Below are positions 48,285 to 58,101 of a stretch of DNA of 64,000 nucleotides, in pieces. The stretch lies in the NCBI GenBank assembly GCA_020444075.1, contig JAHLLR010000009.1:1-64000 (forward strand). The letters run 5' to 3'. The notes under the pieces are model-generated. The model searched no databases. It was not told the DNA's origin and saw only the letters and a program-made list of their open reading frames with translations. Position numbers and translations under genes: made by a program. Source of the stretch: Deltaproteobacteria bacterium. Its GTDB lineage: Bacteria; Desulfobacterota; Desulfobacteria; Desulfobacterales; Desulfosarcinaceae. Positions within the stretch are counted from its first letter, which is position 1; each line of letters opens with the position of its first letter.

Positions 48285-48542
48285 ATGGCAGACCACTCAC
48301 ACCGCTTTATCGAAGATTTCGATGGATTTGTCGGATTCGGCCTCAACCGTGAATCCGACATGGATGCTGTGACCTACTATCTCCAGAAATTCTCGGATGA
48401 CCAGTTGATGGCCCTGCTCCGAAAACGGCTAACGGATGAAGATCGTCAGGCCATCTTTGATTTGCTTTCAGGTCTGTTGCGAAAGCACCTCACGGAACCG
48501 GAATACCATCGGTATTTTTTGAAAGACCATCCCACCCAGTGA
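48285..48542 (+). CDS. Small hypothetical protein
   Basis: MADHSHRFIEDFDGFVGFGLNRESDMDAVTYYLQKFSDDQLMALLRKRL; 15-bp gap to the M29 peptidase gene. Confidence 0.55.
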   Translation: MADHSHRFIEDFDGFVGFGLNRESDMDAVTYYLQKFSDDQLMALLRKRLTDEDRQAIFDLLSGLLRKHLTEPEYHRYFLKDHPTQ

Positions 48543-48557
48543 CCACAGGGAAAAGAG

Positions 48558-49757
48558 ATGCTCACCGACACCCAATTGAAACGTTACGCCGACGTCTTGC
48601 TGTGGGGACTTACAACCGCACGCAGCAAGCCCTTTAAAAAAGGCGAGGTGGTCTTGGTCCGTTTCAACCTGGATGCCATTCGCCTGGCGGAAATCCTTGA
48701 AAGCCGGATAATGGAAATGGGCTTGAACCCGGTGCGCCGCATGAACCCGACCCCGGTGATGGAAAAGAATTTCTTTGGTCTGGCCAACCGCCGGCAACTG
48801 GTTTTTGACCCACCCGGGGAAGCGGAGCTTTACCGAAATCTCAATGGTTCCATTTTCCTCCACGCCCCGGCGTCGATAACCCATTTGAGCACCATCGACC
48901 CGAAAAAAATCAGCCGGTTCACCCTTTCCAAAAAATTTTTGCGGGATATCCTGGAAGAGCGCGAACAGGCCGGACTTTTCAGTTGGACCCTGTGTATGCT
49001 TCCCACTACTGAACTGGCCCACCATGCCGGCTTAAGCGATGGAGACTATGCCAAACAAATCGTCAACGCCTGTTTCTTAAACCGACGCGATCCGGTTGAA
49101 CAATGGAAAGGGGTGTTTAAAAATGCCGCGGAAATTAAACGGTGGCTGAACAGCATGGCGGTAAAATACTACCATGTCGAGTCTGCCAGGGCTGATCTAA
49201 AAATCACCCCGGGCGAAAAGAGACAATGGATCGGCATCTCGGGCCACAACATCCCCAGTTTTGAGTTGTTTGTTTCTCCGGACTGGCGCGGGACCAGCGG
49301 GTTGTATTATGCCGATCAGCCCTCCTATCGCAGCGGGAATCTGGTCAAAGGCGTGCAGCTGACCTTCAAAAAGGGGGTGGCTGTGACCGTTAAGGCCGAA
49401 TCCGGAATCGAATTCGTGAAAAAACAGCTGAATATGGACCGAGGCGCCTCCCGGCTCGGTGAATTCTCTCTGACCGACAAACGCTTTTCAAAGATCAGCC
49501 GCTTTATGGCCAACACCCTGTTCGATGAAAATTTCGGCGGCCGTTGGGGAAACTGTCATGTGGCTCTCGGCGCCAGCTATGCCGATACCTACAGCGGAAA
49601 TGTGCAATCACTCACCAAAGAAAAAAAGACCCGACTGGGGTTCAACGATTCGGCGCTTCACTGGGACCTGGTTAACACCGAAAAGAAGCGGGTGGTGGCA
49701 CACCTGATCGACGGTCGCCGGACGACCATCTATGAAAACGGGTGTTTTACTTTTTAG
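48558..49757 (+). CDS. M29-family aminopeptidase
   Basis: NIPSFELFVSPDWRGTSGLYYADQPSYRSGNLVKGVQL; GNCHVALGASYADTY. Confidence 0.85.
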   Translation: MLTDTQLKRYADVLLWGLTTARSKPFKKGEVVLVRFNLDAIRLAEILESRIMEMGLNPVRRMNPTPVMEKNFFGLANRRQLVFDPPGEAELYRNLNGSIFLHAPASITHLSTIDPKKISRFTLSKKFLRDILEEREQAGLFSWTLCMLPTTELAHHAGLSDGDYAKQIVNACFLNRRDPVEQWKGVFKNAAEIKRWLNSMAVKYYHVESARADLKITPGEKRQWIGISGHNIPSFELFVSPDWRGTSGLYYADQPSYRSGNLVKGVQLTFKKGVAVTVKAESGIEFVKKQLNMDRGASRLGEFSLTDKRFSKISRFMANTLFDENFGGRWGNCHVALGASYADTYSGNVQSLTKEKKTRLGFNDSALHWDLVNTEKKRVVAHLIDGRRTTIYENGCFTF

Positions 49758-49773
49758 GCTGCAAAATGCCTGT

Positions 49774-50127
49774 TCATGATGCCCGCGAAGTCAGGGATTT
49801 GGCGGTTTCCATGAGGCGATCGAGTTGAAAGGGTTTGGGCAGGACCCGATCGAACATGTGGCTGGTCAGCTTCCACGGTGTGCCGGACATCCCGATGACC
49901 GGCGTGCGATGCCGCTGTGAATGACGGATGTGCTCGACGACCCGGTTGCCGTCCGTTTCCGGCATGCAGACGTCGGTGATGACCAGATCGTAACTGCCCG
50001 CGTCGAACTTATCAATCCCCTTCCTGCCGTTTTCTGCCGTTTCCACCGAATAATTTATTCGCTGAAGGGCTTGCTCGACGAGTTTGAGAATCATCCGTTC
50101 ATCATCAATCACCAAAACCTTGCACAT
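49774..50127 (-). CDS. Response regulator, receiver domain only
   Basis: KVLVIDDERMILKLVEQAL..LVITDVCMPETDG..LPKPFQLDRL. Confidence 0.9.
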   Translation of the reverse strand: MCKVLVIDDERMILKLVEQALQRINYSVETAENGRKGIDKFDAGSYDLVITDVCMPETDGNRVVEHIRHSQRHRTPVIGMSGTPWKLTSHMFDRVLPKPFQLDRLMETAKSLTSRAS

Positions 50128-50273
50128 GGGCGATACCTGAATTGGAGTTTTTCATTTTTTGGAGTGGATCGGATTGATCCGTTCCTAACCCAACAGGTAA
50201 CCTTTGTCAACATCATATGGTATCTTTTAATCGTCCAAAGACAATATATGGTATATATTCGATATTTGAAGAA

Positions 50274-50293
50274 CCTCGCAGCAAGCTGCGAGG
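50274..50293. repeat. 20-bp hairpin CCTCGCAGCAAGCTGCGAGG
   Basis: Perfect 9-AA-9 palindrome, intergenic. Confidence 0.75.
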
Positions 50294-50342
50294 AATCTTC
50301 GACCGTAAGGAATTCTGTCTATTTTTTTGGTTCGCTCGCTAA

Positions 50343-50362
50343 CCCCGCCGCAAGCGACGGGG
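50343..50362. repeat. 20-bp hairpin CCCCGCCGCAAGCGACGGGG
   Basis: Same 9-AA-9 architecture with one mismatch, 69 bp from the previous hairpin. Confidence 0.7.
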
Positions 50363-50446
50363 AATGCGTTCGCTGTTGCGGTTCAAAAGTGTCGCTTAGT
50401 TGTCCCCGTGTGTTTTCCGATATGCGGTGTAAATGGCAAAAATGCC

Positions 50447-50478
50447 AAAAAGCCCGGCAAGTCGTTGCCGGGCTTTTT
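50447..50478. terminator. Bidirectional Rho-independent terminator
   Basis: AAAAAGCCCGGCAAGTCGTTGCCGGGCTTTTT. Confidence 0.88.
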
Positions 50479-50515
50479 GGGGGCCTCCTGAAAAAATCGA
50501 TCGACGGTATTTATT

Positions 50516-51013
50516 TTAGACTTTATATTTGCCGAAATCCTCGGGAGATAGCTTTTCAAGATATTTGGCCCACTTTTTCCCCTCTTCGCTATCGTCCAGG
50601 ACCTCTCCGGTCGGCTTGCCTGCCTGCGATTTTTCGATCACCCGCTCATCAACGAAGATGGGCGCATGAAAACGCAGGGCCAAGGCAATGGCATCGCTGG
50701 GACGAGCATCCATGGTAAAAGAACGCTCTTGCGAAGCAAAATGGATCTCCGCGTAGAACGTGTTTTCCTTTAGGTCGCAAATGTCTATCCGATTGATATG
50801 GACGTTGAGCACCTGGGTCAAATTTTTAAACAAATCATGGGTCATCGGGCGGTCGAATTGAATATCCTGAAGGGCCGAAGCTATGGATGTGGCCTCCAGT
50901 AAACCGATCCAAATCGGCAGGGTCTTATCCCCTTCTTCGGTTTTCAAAAGAATAATGGGAGTATTTGACGCAGGATCCATGGCCAGACCCGCAATGTTTA
51001 CCTTATGCAGCAA
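50516..51013 (-). CDS. Bifunctional nuclease family (DUF151) protein
   Basis: VNIAGLAMDPASNTPIILLKTEEGDKTLPIWIGLLEATSIASALQ..RPSDAIALALRFHAPIFVDE. Confidence 0.9.
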   Translation of the reverse strand: MLHKVNIAGLAMDPASNTPIILLKTEEGDKTLPIWIGLLEATSIASALQDIQFDRPMTHDLFKNLTQVLNVHINRIDICDLKENTFYAEIHFASQERSFTMDARPSDAIALALRFHAPIFVDERVIEKSQAGKPTGEVLDDSEEGKKWAKYLEKLSPEDFGKYKV

Positions 51014-52424
51014 TGGTCGTCTCTCCTTTTCCCTGTGCGGTGTTCATCGGTCCGTTAATCAACCGTCCCCACAGCGAGTGGGCGTATGCACCTTCTATCA
51101 TTATATCCGCAAAGGCCCCTGTCAACAGTTCTTTCTTGGCTAAAAAGTCCTCGGGAACGGCAAAATGGATGATGTGGTTGGATGAGGAGCGACCGGACCA
51201 TTGGATCTGAGAGGCGGCAATGGCCGGATCATCAGGTTTGAGGCCCCGGCTGGGACCTTCCACCAGAACGCGCAGAGTCCGGCCAACCATGGCCTGGTGC
51301 TTTTCCCGGGTGATTCCTTCCTGAAGATTCAGCAATGCCTGAAGTCGCTCCTTCTTGACGGGTTCGGCAATTTTGCCGGAAAAAGCTGCTGAAGGAGCGC
51401 TGGGCCGATCAGAGTACATGAAGGCAAAGAGCCCGTCGTAGCGCACGGATTCAATCAGGTCCAATGTGGCCTGAAATTGACGGTCCGTTTCACCGGGAAA
51501 CCCTACGATAAAATCCGAAGTGATGGCGATATCCGGGGATACGGCCCTGAGTCCGGCGATCTTCTCAAGGTAGGCGCTGCGGGTATACTTGCGATTCATG
51601 CGTTTCAAGATTCCATCATCACCGGACTGCACCGGCAGATGGATGTGGTTGCACAGTTTTTCCAAACGGCCAAAGGTGCGCATCAGATCATCGGAAAGAT
51701 CTTTGGGATGGGAGGTGGTGAACCGAATCCGGTGCAACCCACCGATAGTGTTCACTCGCGTCAGTAATTCGGCGAAACTGCAAAGTCCTTCCTTGTTTCC
51801 ATAGCTGTTGACATTCTGGCCCAGCAGGGTCACTTCCCGGACGCCTTGCGCCACCCGCGTCCGAACCTCTTCCAGGATGCGGTCCGGATGGCGGCTGGAC
51901 TCCCTTCCGCGAACATGGGGTACGACACAATAGGTGCAGTAGTTATCGCACCCCCTCATTATGGTGACGAACGCCGATACCTGCCCGTCGGTCAGTGGAC
52001 CGGTCACCGGGTCATCAACGTCGATGGTTTCCGACAGCCTCACATCCACGATGCGACACCGGGTGGATTCAATACGCCGAACCATTTCAGGCAGACGGAA
52101 AATCGCATGGGTTCCGAACACCATGTCCACATGGGGCATCCGTTTTATAATTGCCTCGCCTTCCTGCTGGGCCACGCAACCGCCCACGGCCACAATCAGC
52201 GACGGGTTGGCGATTTTAATTTTGGCCAGGCGCCCCAATAAACTGAAGGCCTTTTGTTCCGCTTTTTCACGAATGGTGCAGGTATTGACGATAACCATGT
52301 CCGCCGTTTCGATGGCATCGGTTCCGGTATATCCCAGAGGTGCCAGCACACCGGCAATCTGATTGGCGTCGTATACGTTCATCTGACAACCGATGGTGCT
52401 GATATGCAGCAGTTTCGACTTCAT
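51003..52424 (-). CDS. miaB: tRNA-2-methylthio-N6-dimethylallyladenosine synthase MiaB
   Basis: GCQMNVYDANQIAG, IMRGCDNYCTYCVVPHVRGRESSR, C-terminal TRAM-like region; start MKSKLLHISTIGCQMN. Confidence 0.95.
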   Translation of the reverse strand: MKSKLLHISTIGCQMNVYDANQIAGVLAPLGYTGTDAIETADMVIVNTCTIREKAEQKAFSLLGRLAKIKIANPSLIVAVGGCVAQQEGEAIIKRMPHVDMVFGTHAIFRLPEMVRRIESTRCRIVDVRLSETIDVDDPVTGPLTDGQVSAFVTIMRGCDNYCTYCVVPHVRGRESSRHPDRILEEVRTRVAQGVREVTLLGQNVNSYGNKEGLCSFAELLTRVNTIGGLHRIRFTTSHPKDLSDDLMRTFGRLEKLCNHIHLPVQSGDDGILKRMNRKYTRSAYLEKIAGLRAVSPDIAITSDFIVGFPGETDRQFQATLDLIESVRYDGLFAFMYSDRPSAPSAAFSGKIAEPVKKERLQALLNLQEGITREKHQAMVGRTLRVLVEGPSRGLKPDDPAIAASQIQWSGRSSSNHIIHFAVPEDFLAKKELLTGAFADIMIEGAYAHSLWGRLINGPMNTAQGKGETTIAA

Positions 52425-52476
52425 TAAAAAAGGTTCCCTTCGGTTCACCGGCCCTCTTACCGTTTCCACCGGCCGG

Positions 52477-52728
52477 TCATGTGCACTTTTCATCCTTTTC
52501 GCCATCAGAACCGGCACGGTCCACCGGAACCACCGTCACGTCGCCGGCAAGGCTGGCCATGATGCCATCCACCATGGCTTCACAACCCGGCGCGATGGTG
52601 ACCTGAACCACGGCCTGTCGGGGGTCCAGGGTGGACATAACGGCCATATTGTCATAGGCTTCAAGGATAAATTTGACAAAGCTGATCTGGCGCCGGTCCA
52701 CCCGGTAGCAGCGTTTGGTCGTTTCCAC
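52477..52728 (-). CDS. DUF4911-like small protein
   Basis: METTKRCYRVDRRQISFVKFILEAYDNMAVMSTLDPRQAVVQVTIAPGCE. Confidence 0.7.
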   Translation of the reverse strand: METTKRCYRVDRRQISFVKFILEAYDNMAVMSTLDPRQAVVQVTIAPGCEAMVDGIMASLAGDVTVVPVDRAGSDGEKDEKCT

Positions 52729-52843
52729 TGTCCCCTATCACCTGGCCTTTCCCGTTGACAACCCATAACTTGCAGAGGTGCGGTGAGCGGCGTTTACGTG
52801 TTTCGTCCTTGTCCGCATCCGATTAATAAGATATGCCCCATCC

Positions 52844-54568
52844 ATGGAAAAACAATGGCACCTTCTCAACCCGGACCCGGAAACCATTCGCACCCTGTCC
52901 CACCAGCTTCAATGCAGTCCTCTTATCGCCAGACTTCTGGCCATTCGGGGCATTCGATCCAAGGTTCAGGCGAACCGATTTCTTCACCCTTCATTAAGCA
53001 GTCTGACCCCGCCATTGGAACTGGCTGGCATGGACGAGGCGGTCCAGCGGATACAGCGGGCCATAGCGAATGACGAAAAAATTCTCGTCTTCGGCGATTA
53101 CGATGCCGACGGCATTACCGCGACAGCCGCCCTCACCGCCTTTCTCAGACGCTGCGGCGCACGGGTCAGCTACTACATCCCCCACCGGATTGTCGACGGC
53201 TACGGCCTGGGTACCGATTTCATCAAAAACCGGGCGATACCGGCCGGTATCGACCTGATCATTACCGCAGACTGCGGCTCGGACAGCAGTGACGCCGTAT
53301 CTCTGGCCCGGCAGGCCGGCATCCATACCATCGTTACCGACCATCATCCGATCGCTCAACTTCCCGGTGATGCAATCGCCGTGATCAACCCCACCCGGTC
53401 GGAATGCCATGCCAATCTTGCCCATCTGGCTGGTGTCGGAGTGGCCTTTTACCTGATCATTGCCCTGCGCACCCACCTGAGAAAGACAGGGGTCTGGGAA
53501 AACCGCCGGGAGCCCAATCTGAAACAGCTATGCGACCTGGTGGCGGTGGGTACCATCGCCGATGTCGCCCCGCTGATCGGTGAAAACCGGGCGCTCGCCA
53601 CCGCCGGCCTTCAACAGATCAACCGGGGTGCAAGGCCCGGCATAGCCGAATTGATGCGGCTGAGCAGCTCTCCGGATACACCAACGGATGCGGAAACCAT
53701 CGCATTCAAGCTGGCACCCCGTCTCAATGCGGCAGGCCGCCTGGTGCACGCCCGTATGGCCTGCGAGTTGCTGCTCACCGACGACAGGAAAAAAGCCGCC
53801 CACCTGGCCAAAGCCCTTTGCCGGCTCAACAATCGGCGCCAGTCCATGGAACGCGACCTGCTGGAACTAGTCCAGGACCGGTTAACCCACCCACCGGGTC
53901 AGATCGACCGACCGGTTCTGGTAATAGATGGCAACCACTGGCACGAGGGAATTCTGGGCATTGTCGCCTCTCGTCTCACCCGGCAGTTCAACCGGCCTGC
54001 AGTCGTGATCAGCACCCGAAACGGCAGGGGCAAAGGTTCAGCCCGCAGCATCGACGGCATCGACCTGTCGGCTGCCTTGAAACAGTGTGCGGATCTTCTG
54101 GATCGTTTCGGCGGACATCCCCTGGCGGCGGGACTCTCGCTCCACACCTCCAATATCGCCGCCTTCAAGAGCCGCCTGGAATCGGTAGTGGGGCAGATGG
54201 CGGCAGATCGTGATGTTAAGCCAACCCTTTCCATCGATGCCCATGTTCCCCTGGACCATATCACGCCGGAACTGATGAGCCACCTGGAACGTCTCGAGCC
54301 TTTCGGTCAGGGAAATCCCTACCCCCTGTTCATGGATACCGGGGTCCGCGTACACGCGACCAAAACCGTCGGTGATCGCCACCGGCAGATGGTTCTGGAA
54401 AGCGGGTCCGGGAATGGTGGAAAATACCCGGCCATTCAGTTCAACGCCACGGGCGAACAGTTGGCGATGGACCGCATAAAAAAAATCGCCTATCGACCCC
54501 AATGGAATTACTGGAACGGAAGAAAAAGCCTTCAGCTCCTCGTCGAGGAAACCGACCCGGGATCCTGA
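52844..54568 (+). CDS. recJ: Single-stranded-DNA-specific exonuclease RecJ
   Basis: FGDYDADGITATAALTAFLR, VTDHHPI, GIVASRLTRQFNRPAVVIS, SAALKQCADLLDRFGGHPLAAGLSL. Confidence 0.95.
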   Translation: MEKQWHLLNPDPETIRTLSHQLQCSPLIARLLAIRGIRSKVQANRFLHPSLSSLTPPLELAGMDEAVQRIQRAIANDEKILVFGDYDADGITATAALTAFLRRCGARVSYYIPHRIVDGYGLGTDFIKNRAIPAGIDLIITADCGSDSSDAVSLARQAGIHTIVTDHHPIAQLPGDAIAVINPTRSECHANLAHLAGVGVAFYLIIALRTHLRKTGVWENRREPNLKQLCDLVAVGTIADVAPLIGENRALATAGLQQINRGARPGIAELMRLSSSPDTPTDAETIAFKLAPRLNAAGRLVHARMACELLLTDDRKKAAHLAKALCRLNNRRQSMERDLLELVQDRLTHPPGQIDRPVLVIDGNHWHEGILGIVASRLTRQFNRPAVVISTRNGRGKGSARSIDGIDLSAALKQCADLLDRFGGHPLAAGLSLHTSNIAAFKSRLESVVGQMAADRDVKPTLSIDAHVPLDHITPELMSHLERLEPFGQGNPYPLFMDTGVRVHATKTVGDRHRQMVLESGSGNGGKYPAIQFNATGEQLAMDRIKKIAYRPQWNYWNGRKSLQLLVEETDPGS

Positions 54569-54737
54569 GTTGAATCATCCCCATGGTAAATCGGCAACCG
54601 CCTTTGTCTGCAAACCCTTCACATTGATTTTTAAATCGACACTTTACTTTTTTTTGCTTGCAATGGTCCGGAGATCTTTTTTATAAAGAGACGATCAGAA
54701 GGCATGTACCAATTCCATTAACAACAGGTGACCATCC

Positions 54738-55157
54738 ATGGCAAAAGTTTTCAGGCCCAGCAACCGTGAGTCCAGTATTCTTTCCAGAATCGAATCTTCG
54801 AAAGAACATGCCAAACGCACGGCAATCAATATCGTGAGGGATGACCCAACCCGGTTCGCCAATCCTATCGCCATGAAACTGGTGGAAGAACACTTGGTAG
54901 AAACCACGAATAAGAATGCCCTGGAAGAACAGATCCTCAAATGCCTCGATACGCTGTGCCATGCCGATGAATTTGATGTGGACTACCAGATCGCGCCCTT
55001 CAGGAACCTGGTTCAACAGCCCAACGTAGTCAGCCTGTTTGTGACCGCCTTTGTCATCGAAAAGCTGATTAACCACAAATCGGTGGTGGACATCTTCGGC
55101 TCAGACGCAGACATCTACCTCTGTGTCCACAAGCAGGTTGCCAAGCTTCTTCCCTGA
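54738..55157 (+). CDS. Hypothetical protein
   Basis: 139-aa ORF immediately preceding the metallo-beta-lactamase-fold gene (9-bp gap). Confidence 0.7.
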   Translation: MAKVFRPSNRESSILSRIESSKEHAKRTAINIVRDDPTRFANPIAMKLVEEHLVETTNKNALEEQILKCLDTLCHADEFDVDYQIAPFRNLVQQPNVVSLFVTAFVIEKLINHKSVVDIFGSDADIYLCVHKQVAKLLP

Positions 55158-55165
55158 AGGGAATC

Positions 55166-56185
55166 ATGGGTCCCAGCTTTCTCCCCCGACTGGTCAACGG
55201 TCCCTTTGACGATCCAGCCTTGTTCGTCTCCTTTAGATACCAAAACCGGGCCATGCTCTTTGATCTGGGAGACATTGCGTCCCTGCCCGCCCGTGACATT
55301 CTCAAGATTACCCACATTTTTATTTCCCATACCCACATGGACCATTTTGTGGGCTTCGACCGATTGCTGCGCATCTTCCTCGGTCGGGACAAGGGGCTTT
55401 TCCTATGCGGTCCGCAGGGGTTCCTGGCAAATCTGGAGGGTAAGCTGGCGGGCTATTGCTGGAATCTGGTGGAAAATTACGAAAACCGGTTCACCCTCCA
55501 GGCCGTCGAACTGCATCCGGATCGGGCCATCGTCCAAAGCTACCAGTGCCGAGACGGGTTTGCACGGGATGGCAACGTCCGGGAAATGCCTTTCAACGGC
55601 ATCGTTCTGGCCGAACCCTCCGTAACGGTAACCGCGGTTCATCTCGACCATGGCATCCCCGTTTTGGGGTTTGCCCTTCGCGAACAATTTCACATCAACA
55701 TCATGAAAGCGCCGCTGGAACGGATGGGGCTGGCCCCGGGCCCCTGGCTGAATCGATTTAAGGCCATGCTCTATCGCGGGGCCGACCCGGGAACGCCGGT
55801 TGCCGTTCCATCACCCAAAAATCCCGGCACCGATTTGACGTTTGCCTTGGGCGAACTCAAATCAGCGATTGCACGCATCACTCCAGGCCAGAGCCTGGCT
55901 TATATTGCCGACGTCGCCGGAACCGCAGAGAATTTTAATAAAATCCGGAATGTTGCAGGAGGCGTGGATCATCTGTTCGTCGAAGCGGCTTTTTCTCATG
56001 CCCACGGGGAAATCGCCAAACGTAAACGGCATCTCACCGCCCGTCAGGCCGGTGAACTCGCCCGTGCCTGCCGGGTAAGGCAGTACAGCCTGTTTCACTA
56101 CTCCCCCCGCTACACGGATGGTCCAGACATGCTTGAAGCGGAAGCGGAAAAAGCCTTTGGTCAGCAGCCTTCAATGCACGCGTGA
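55166..56185 (+). CDS. Metallo-beta-lactamase-fold hydrolase, RNase Z-like
   Basis: ITHIFISHTHMDHFVGFDRLLRIF (HxHxDH), downstream conserved His/Asp positions. Confidence 0.85.
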   Translation: MGPSFLPRLVNGPFDDPALFVSFRYQNRAMLFDLGDIASLPARDILKITHIFISHTHMDHFVGFDRLLRIFLGRDKGLFLCGPQGFLANLEGKLAGYCWNLVENYENRFTLQAVELHPDRAIVQSYQCRDGFARDGNVREMPFNGIVLAEPSVTVTAVHLDHGIPVLGFALREQFHINIMKAPLERMGLAPGPWLNRFKAMLYRGADPGTPVAVPSPKNPGTDLTFALGELKSAIARITPGQSLAYIADVAGTAENFNKIRNVAGGVDHLFVEAAFSHAHGEIAKRKRHLTARQAGELARACRVRQYSLFHYSPRYTDGPDMLEAEAEKAFGQQPSMHA

Positions 56186-57289
56186 TCACAAACCGGCGGC
56201 GCCCGCCGGCACCGGGGGGGCTAATGTTTCCTGAATCCGGTAGAGGGAATCCCGTCTTGCCGGAATAAAACCGGCCCGCTGAATGATGGTGACGACATTG
56301 TCGACGGTGGCCTGACGGTTGTGGCCGGCCTCTTTGTGGACATGTTCTTCCACCAGCACTCCGCCAAAATCGTCAGCTCCGGCCAGAAGCCCCAGTTGCC
56401 CGGCTGAAATGCTTTCCGAAAACCAGGATGACTGAATGTGGGGGAAATTATCCAACACCAGCCGGGCCACGGCGATGATTCTCACATATCTGGCCGGGTG
56501 GGCCTGATGTCTCACCTTTTTGGCCAGTGGTGTCCGGCCCGGTTTGAAGGACCAGGGGATAAAACTGGTAAACCCCGAGGTGAGATCCTGAAGGTTGCGC
56601 AACCGGAGGAGATGCTCAACGATGTCTTCATCGGTTTCCACATGGCCGAACATCATGGTGGCGGTGGTCCTGAATCCGATGCGGTGGGCCTTTTCACAAA
56701 CATCGAGCCACTGGTCGGTGGTGGCTTTACGGGGAGCAATGATCTTACGGACCGGTTCGGTGAGGATTTCCGCACCCCCGCCGGGTATGGTGCGAATACC
56801 GGCATCCCACAGCATCTCCAGCACGTCGGAAACGGAACATTTCTCCTTCTCGGCCATGAAAGCGATCTCCGCCGGGCTGAATGGATGGATGTGCACCTGC
56901 GGACACACGCTGCGGATAGCCGCAATGTAGGCCTGCCAGTCTCTGAGACCGACTTTTGGATTATGACCGCCCTGCAGCAGCACCGTGGTCGCTCCTTTTG
57001 CGGCGGCGGTTTCCACTTTTTCCGCCACCTCCAGCGGGCTGAGCAGGTAGGTATCTGTATCCCCGTTTTTCCGGCAAAAGGCGCAAAAGGCACAGCCGGT
57101 GACACAAACATTGGTGTAGTTGGGGTTGGTGTCCACCACAAAGGTAACCGTATCGTTCGGAAAGCGACGGGTCCGCTCCTGGTGCGCCAGATTCATCAAC
57201 TGCCCCATCGGCAAATCGCCAAGCAGTTCCAATGCCTGCCTGCGGTCGAACCGTTCTATTTTTTCCTGTCTTGCCATTGTTTTTGCCAT
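56186..57289 (-). CDS. mqnC: Cyclic dehypoxanthinyl futalosine synthase
   Basis: Radical SAM CVTGCAFCAF (CxxxCxxC); VLLQGGHNPKVGLRDWQAYIAAIR; operon context. Confidence 0.92.
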   Translation of the reverse strand: MAKTMARQEKIERFDRRQALELLGDLPMGQLMNLAHQERTRRFPNDTVTFVVDTNPNYTNVCVTGCAFCAFCRKNGDTDTYLLSPLEVAEKVETAAAKGATTVLLQGGHNPKVGLRDWQAYIAAIRSVCPQVHIHPFSPAEIAFMAEKEKCSVSDVLEMLWDAGIRTIPGGGAEILTEPVRKIIAPRKATTDQWLDVCEKAHRIGFRTTATMMFGHVETDEDIVEHLLRLRNLQDLTSGFTSFIPWSFKPGRTPLAKKVRHQAHPARYVRIIAVARLVLDNFPHIQSSWFSESISAGQLGLLAGADDFGGVLVEEHVHKEAGHNRQATVDNVVTIIQRAGFIPARRDSLYRIQETLAPPVPAGAAGL

Positions 57290-57294
57290 TTTCT

Positions 57295-58101
57295 TCAGCC
57301 TGGAGCGTCCACGTTGGTTGCGGTTTGAAAAAGCGGGCGTTGGCCCAGTTTTTCAACTTGCCTGAAAAAAAGCTGCTGACCGAGGATGTCCCGCTCGTCA
57401 AGGCTCCGTCGGATGACCTGGAAATAACGCCGGATGATTGCCGGAGCGAGATCGAGAGTTGCGGCTGCTTCTGGAATGGCCTGCTCAACCAATGAGGGCT
57501 CACGAACCTTAAATTCGTCCAGCCAGGAGGAGATGGAGGATTTGATGGATTCGGAAGCGTCTCTTCTCACCACCCACCGGGCGAAGACAAAGGGAAGTCG
57601 ATGGAGGTCAAACCATTGTCGCGAGAGATCGGAGACGAATAATGGTTTTGAATCCCCCGCCGTCTGGCCTTTGACCAGGGCCCGGTCACCGATCAGCAGT
57701 TCGCCATCCGGGACCTGACCGTCGGCGGCAATGTGCGGCAGCCGGCTGAACCCGTGGACCTGCCCCAACAGCAGGTACAGCAGCCGGACGCTCGAGGCCG
57801 ACTCCCCGGTGATTCGAATGGTTCTCGGAGAACGCATGTCGTCAAAGGGAACACGTGAGAAAAAAAGCACACTCATGGATTCACCTTCGGCGGCAATGCC
57901 GAAGCGTCCCACCATTTCCACCACCCCCTCCAGCGCCGCCAGCCCGCCGACCGGTACAGCGGCAGCAGCGACCTTACCGGTCAGAAGGGCCTCGATGCTC
58001 GCCCTGGGCACCAAGGGCACGAACCGGCATCCGCGGGGCGCGCCCAGCTGCCGGTAGGGGGCCATGTTGGTATAGGGAATCATGGCCACCGGAACGGTCA
58101 C
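57295..58101 (-). CDS. mqnA: Chorismate dehydratase (menaquinone biosynthesis)
   Basis: IPYTNMAPYRQLG, AAAVPVGGLAALEG, LIGDRALVKGQ; between mqnC and mqnE. Confidence 0.88.
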   Translation of the reverse strand: MTVPVAMIPYTNMAPYRQLGAPRGCRFVPLVPRASIEALLTGKVAAAAVPVGGLAALEGVVEMVGRFGIAAEGESMSVLFFSRVPFDDMRSPRTIRITGESASSVRLLYLLLGQVHGFSRLPHIAADGQVPDGELLIGDRALVKGQTAGDSKPLFVSDLSRQWFDLHRLPFVFARWVVRRDASESIKSSISSWLDEFKVREPSLVEQAIPEAAATLDLAPAIIRRYFQVIRRSLDERDILGQQLFFRQVEKLGQRPLFQTATNVDAPG

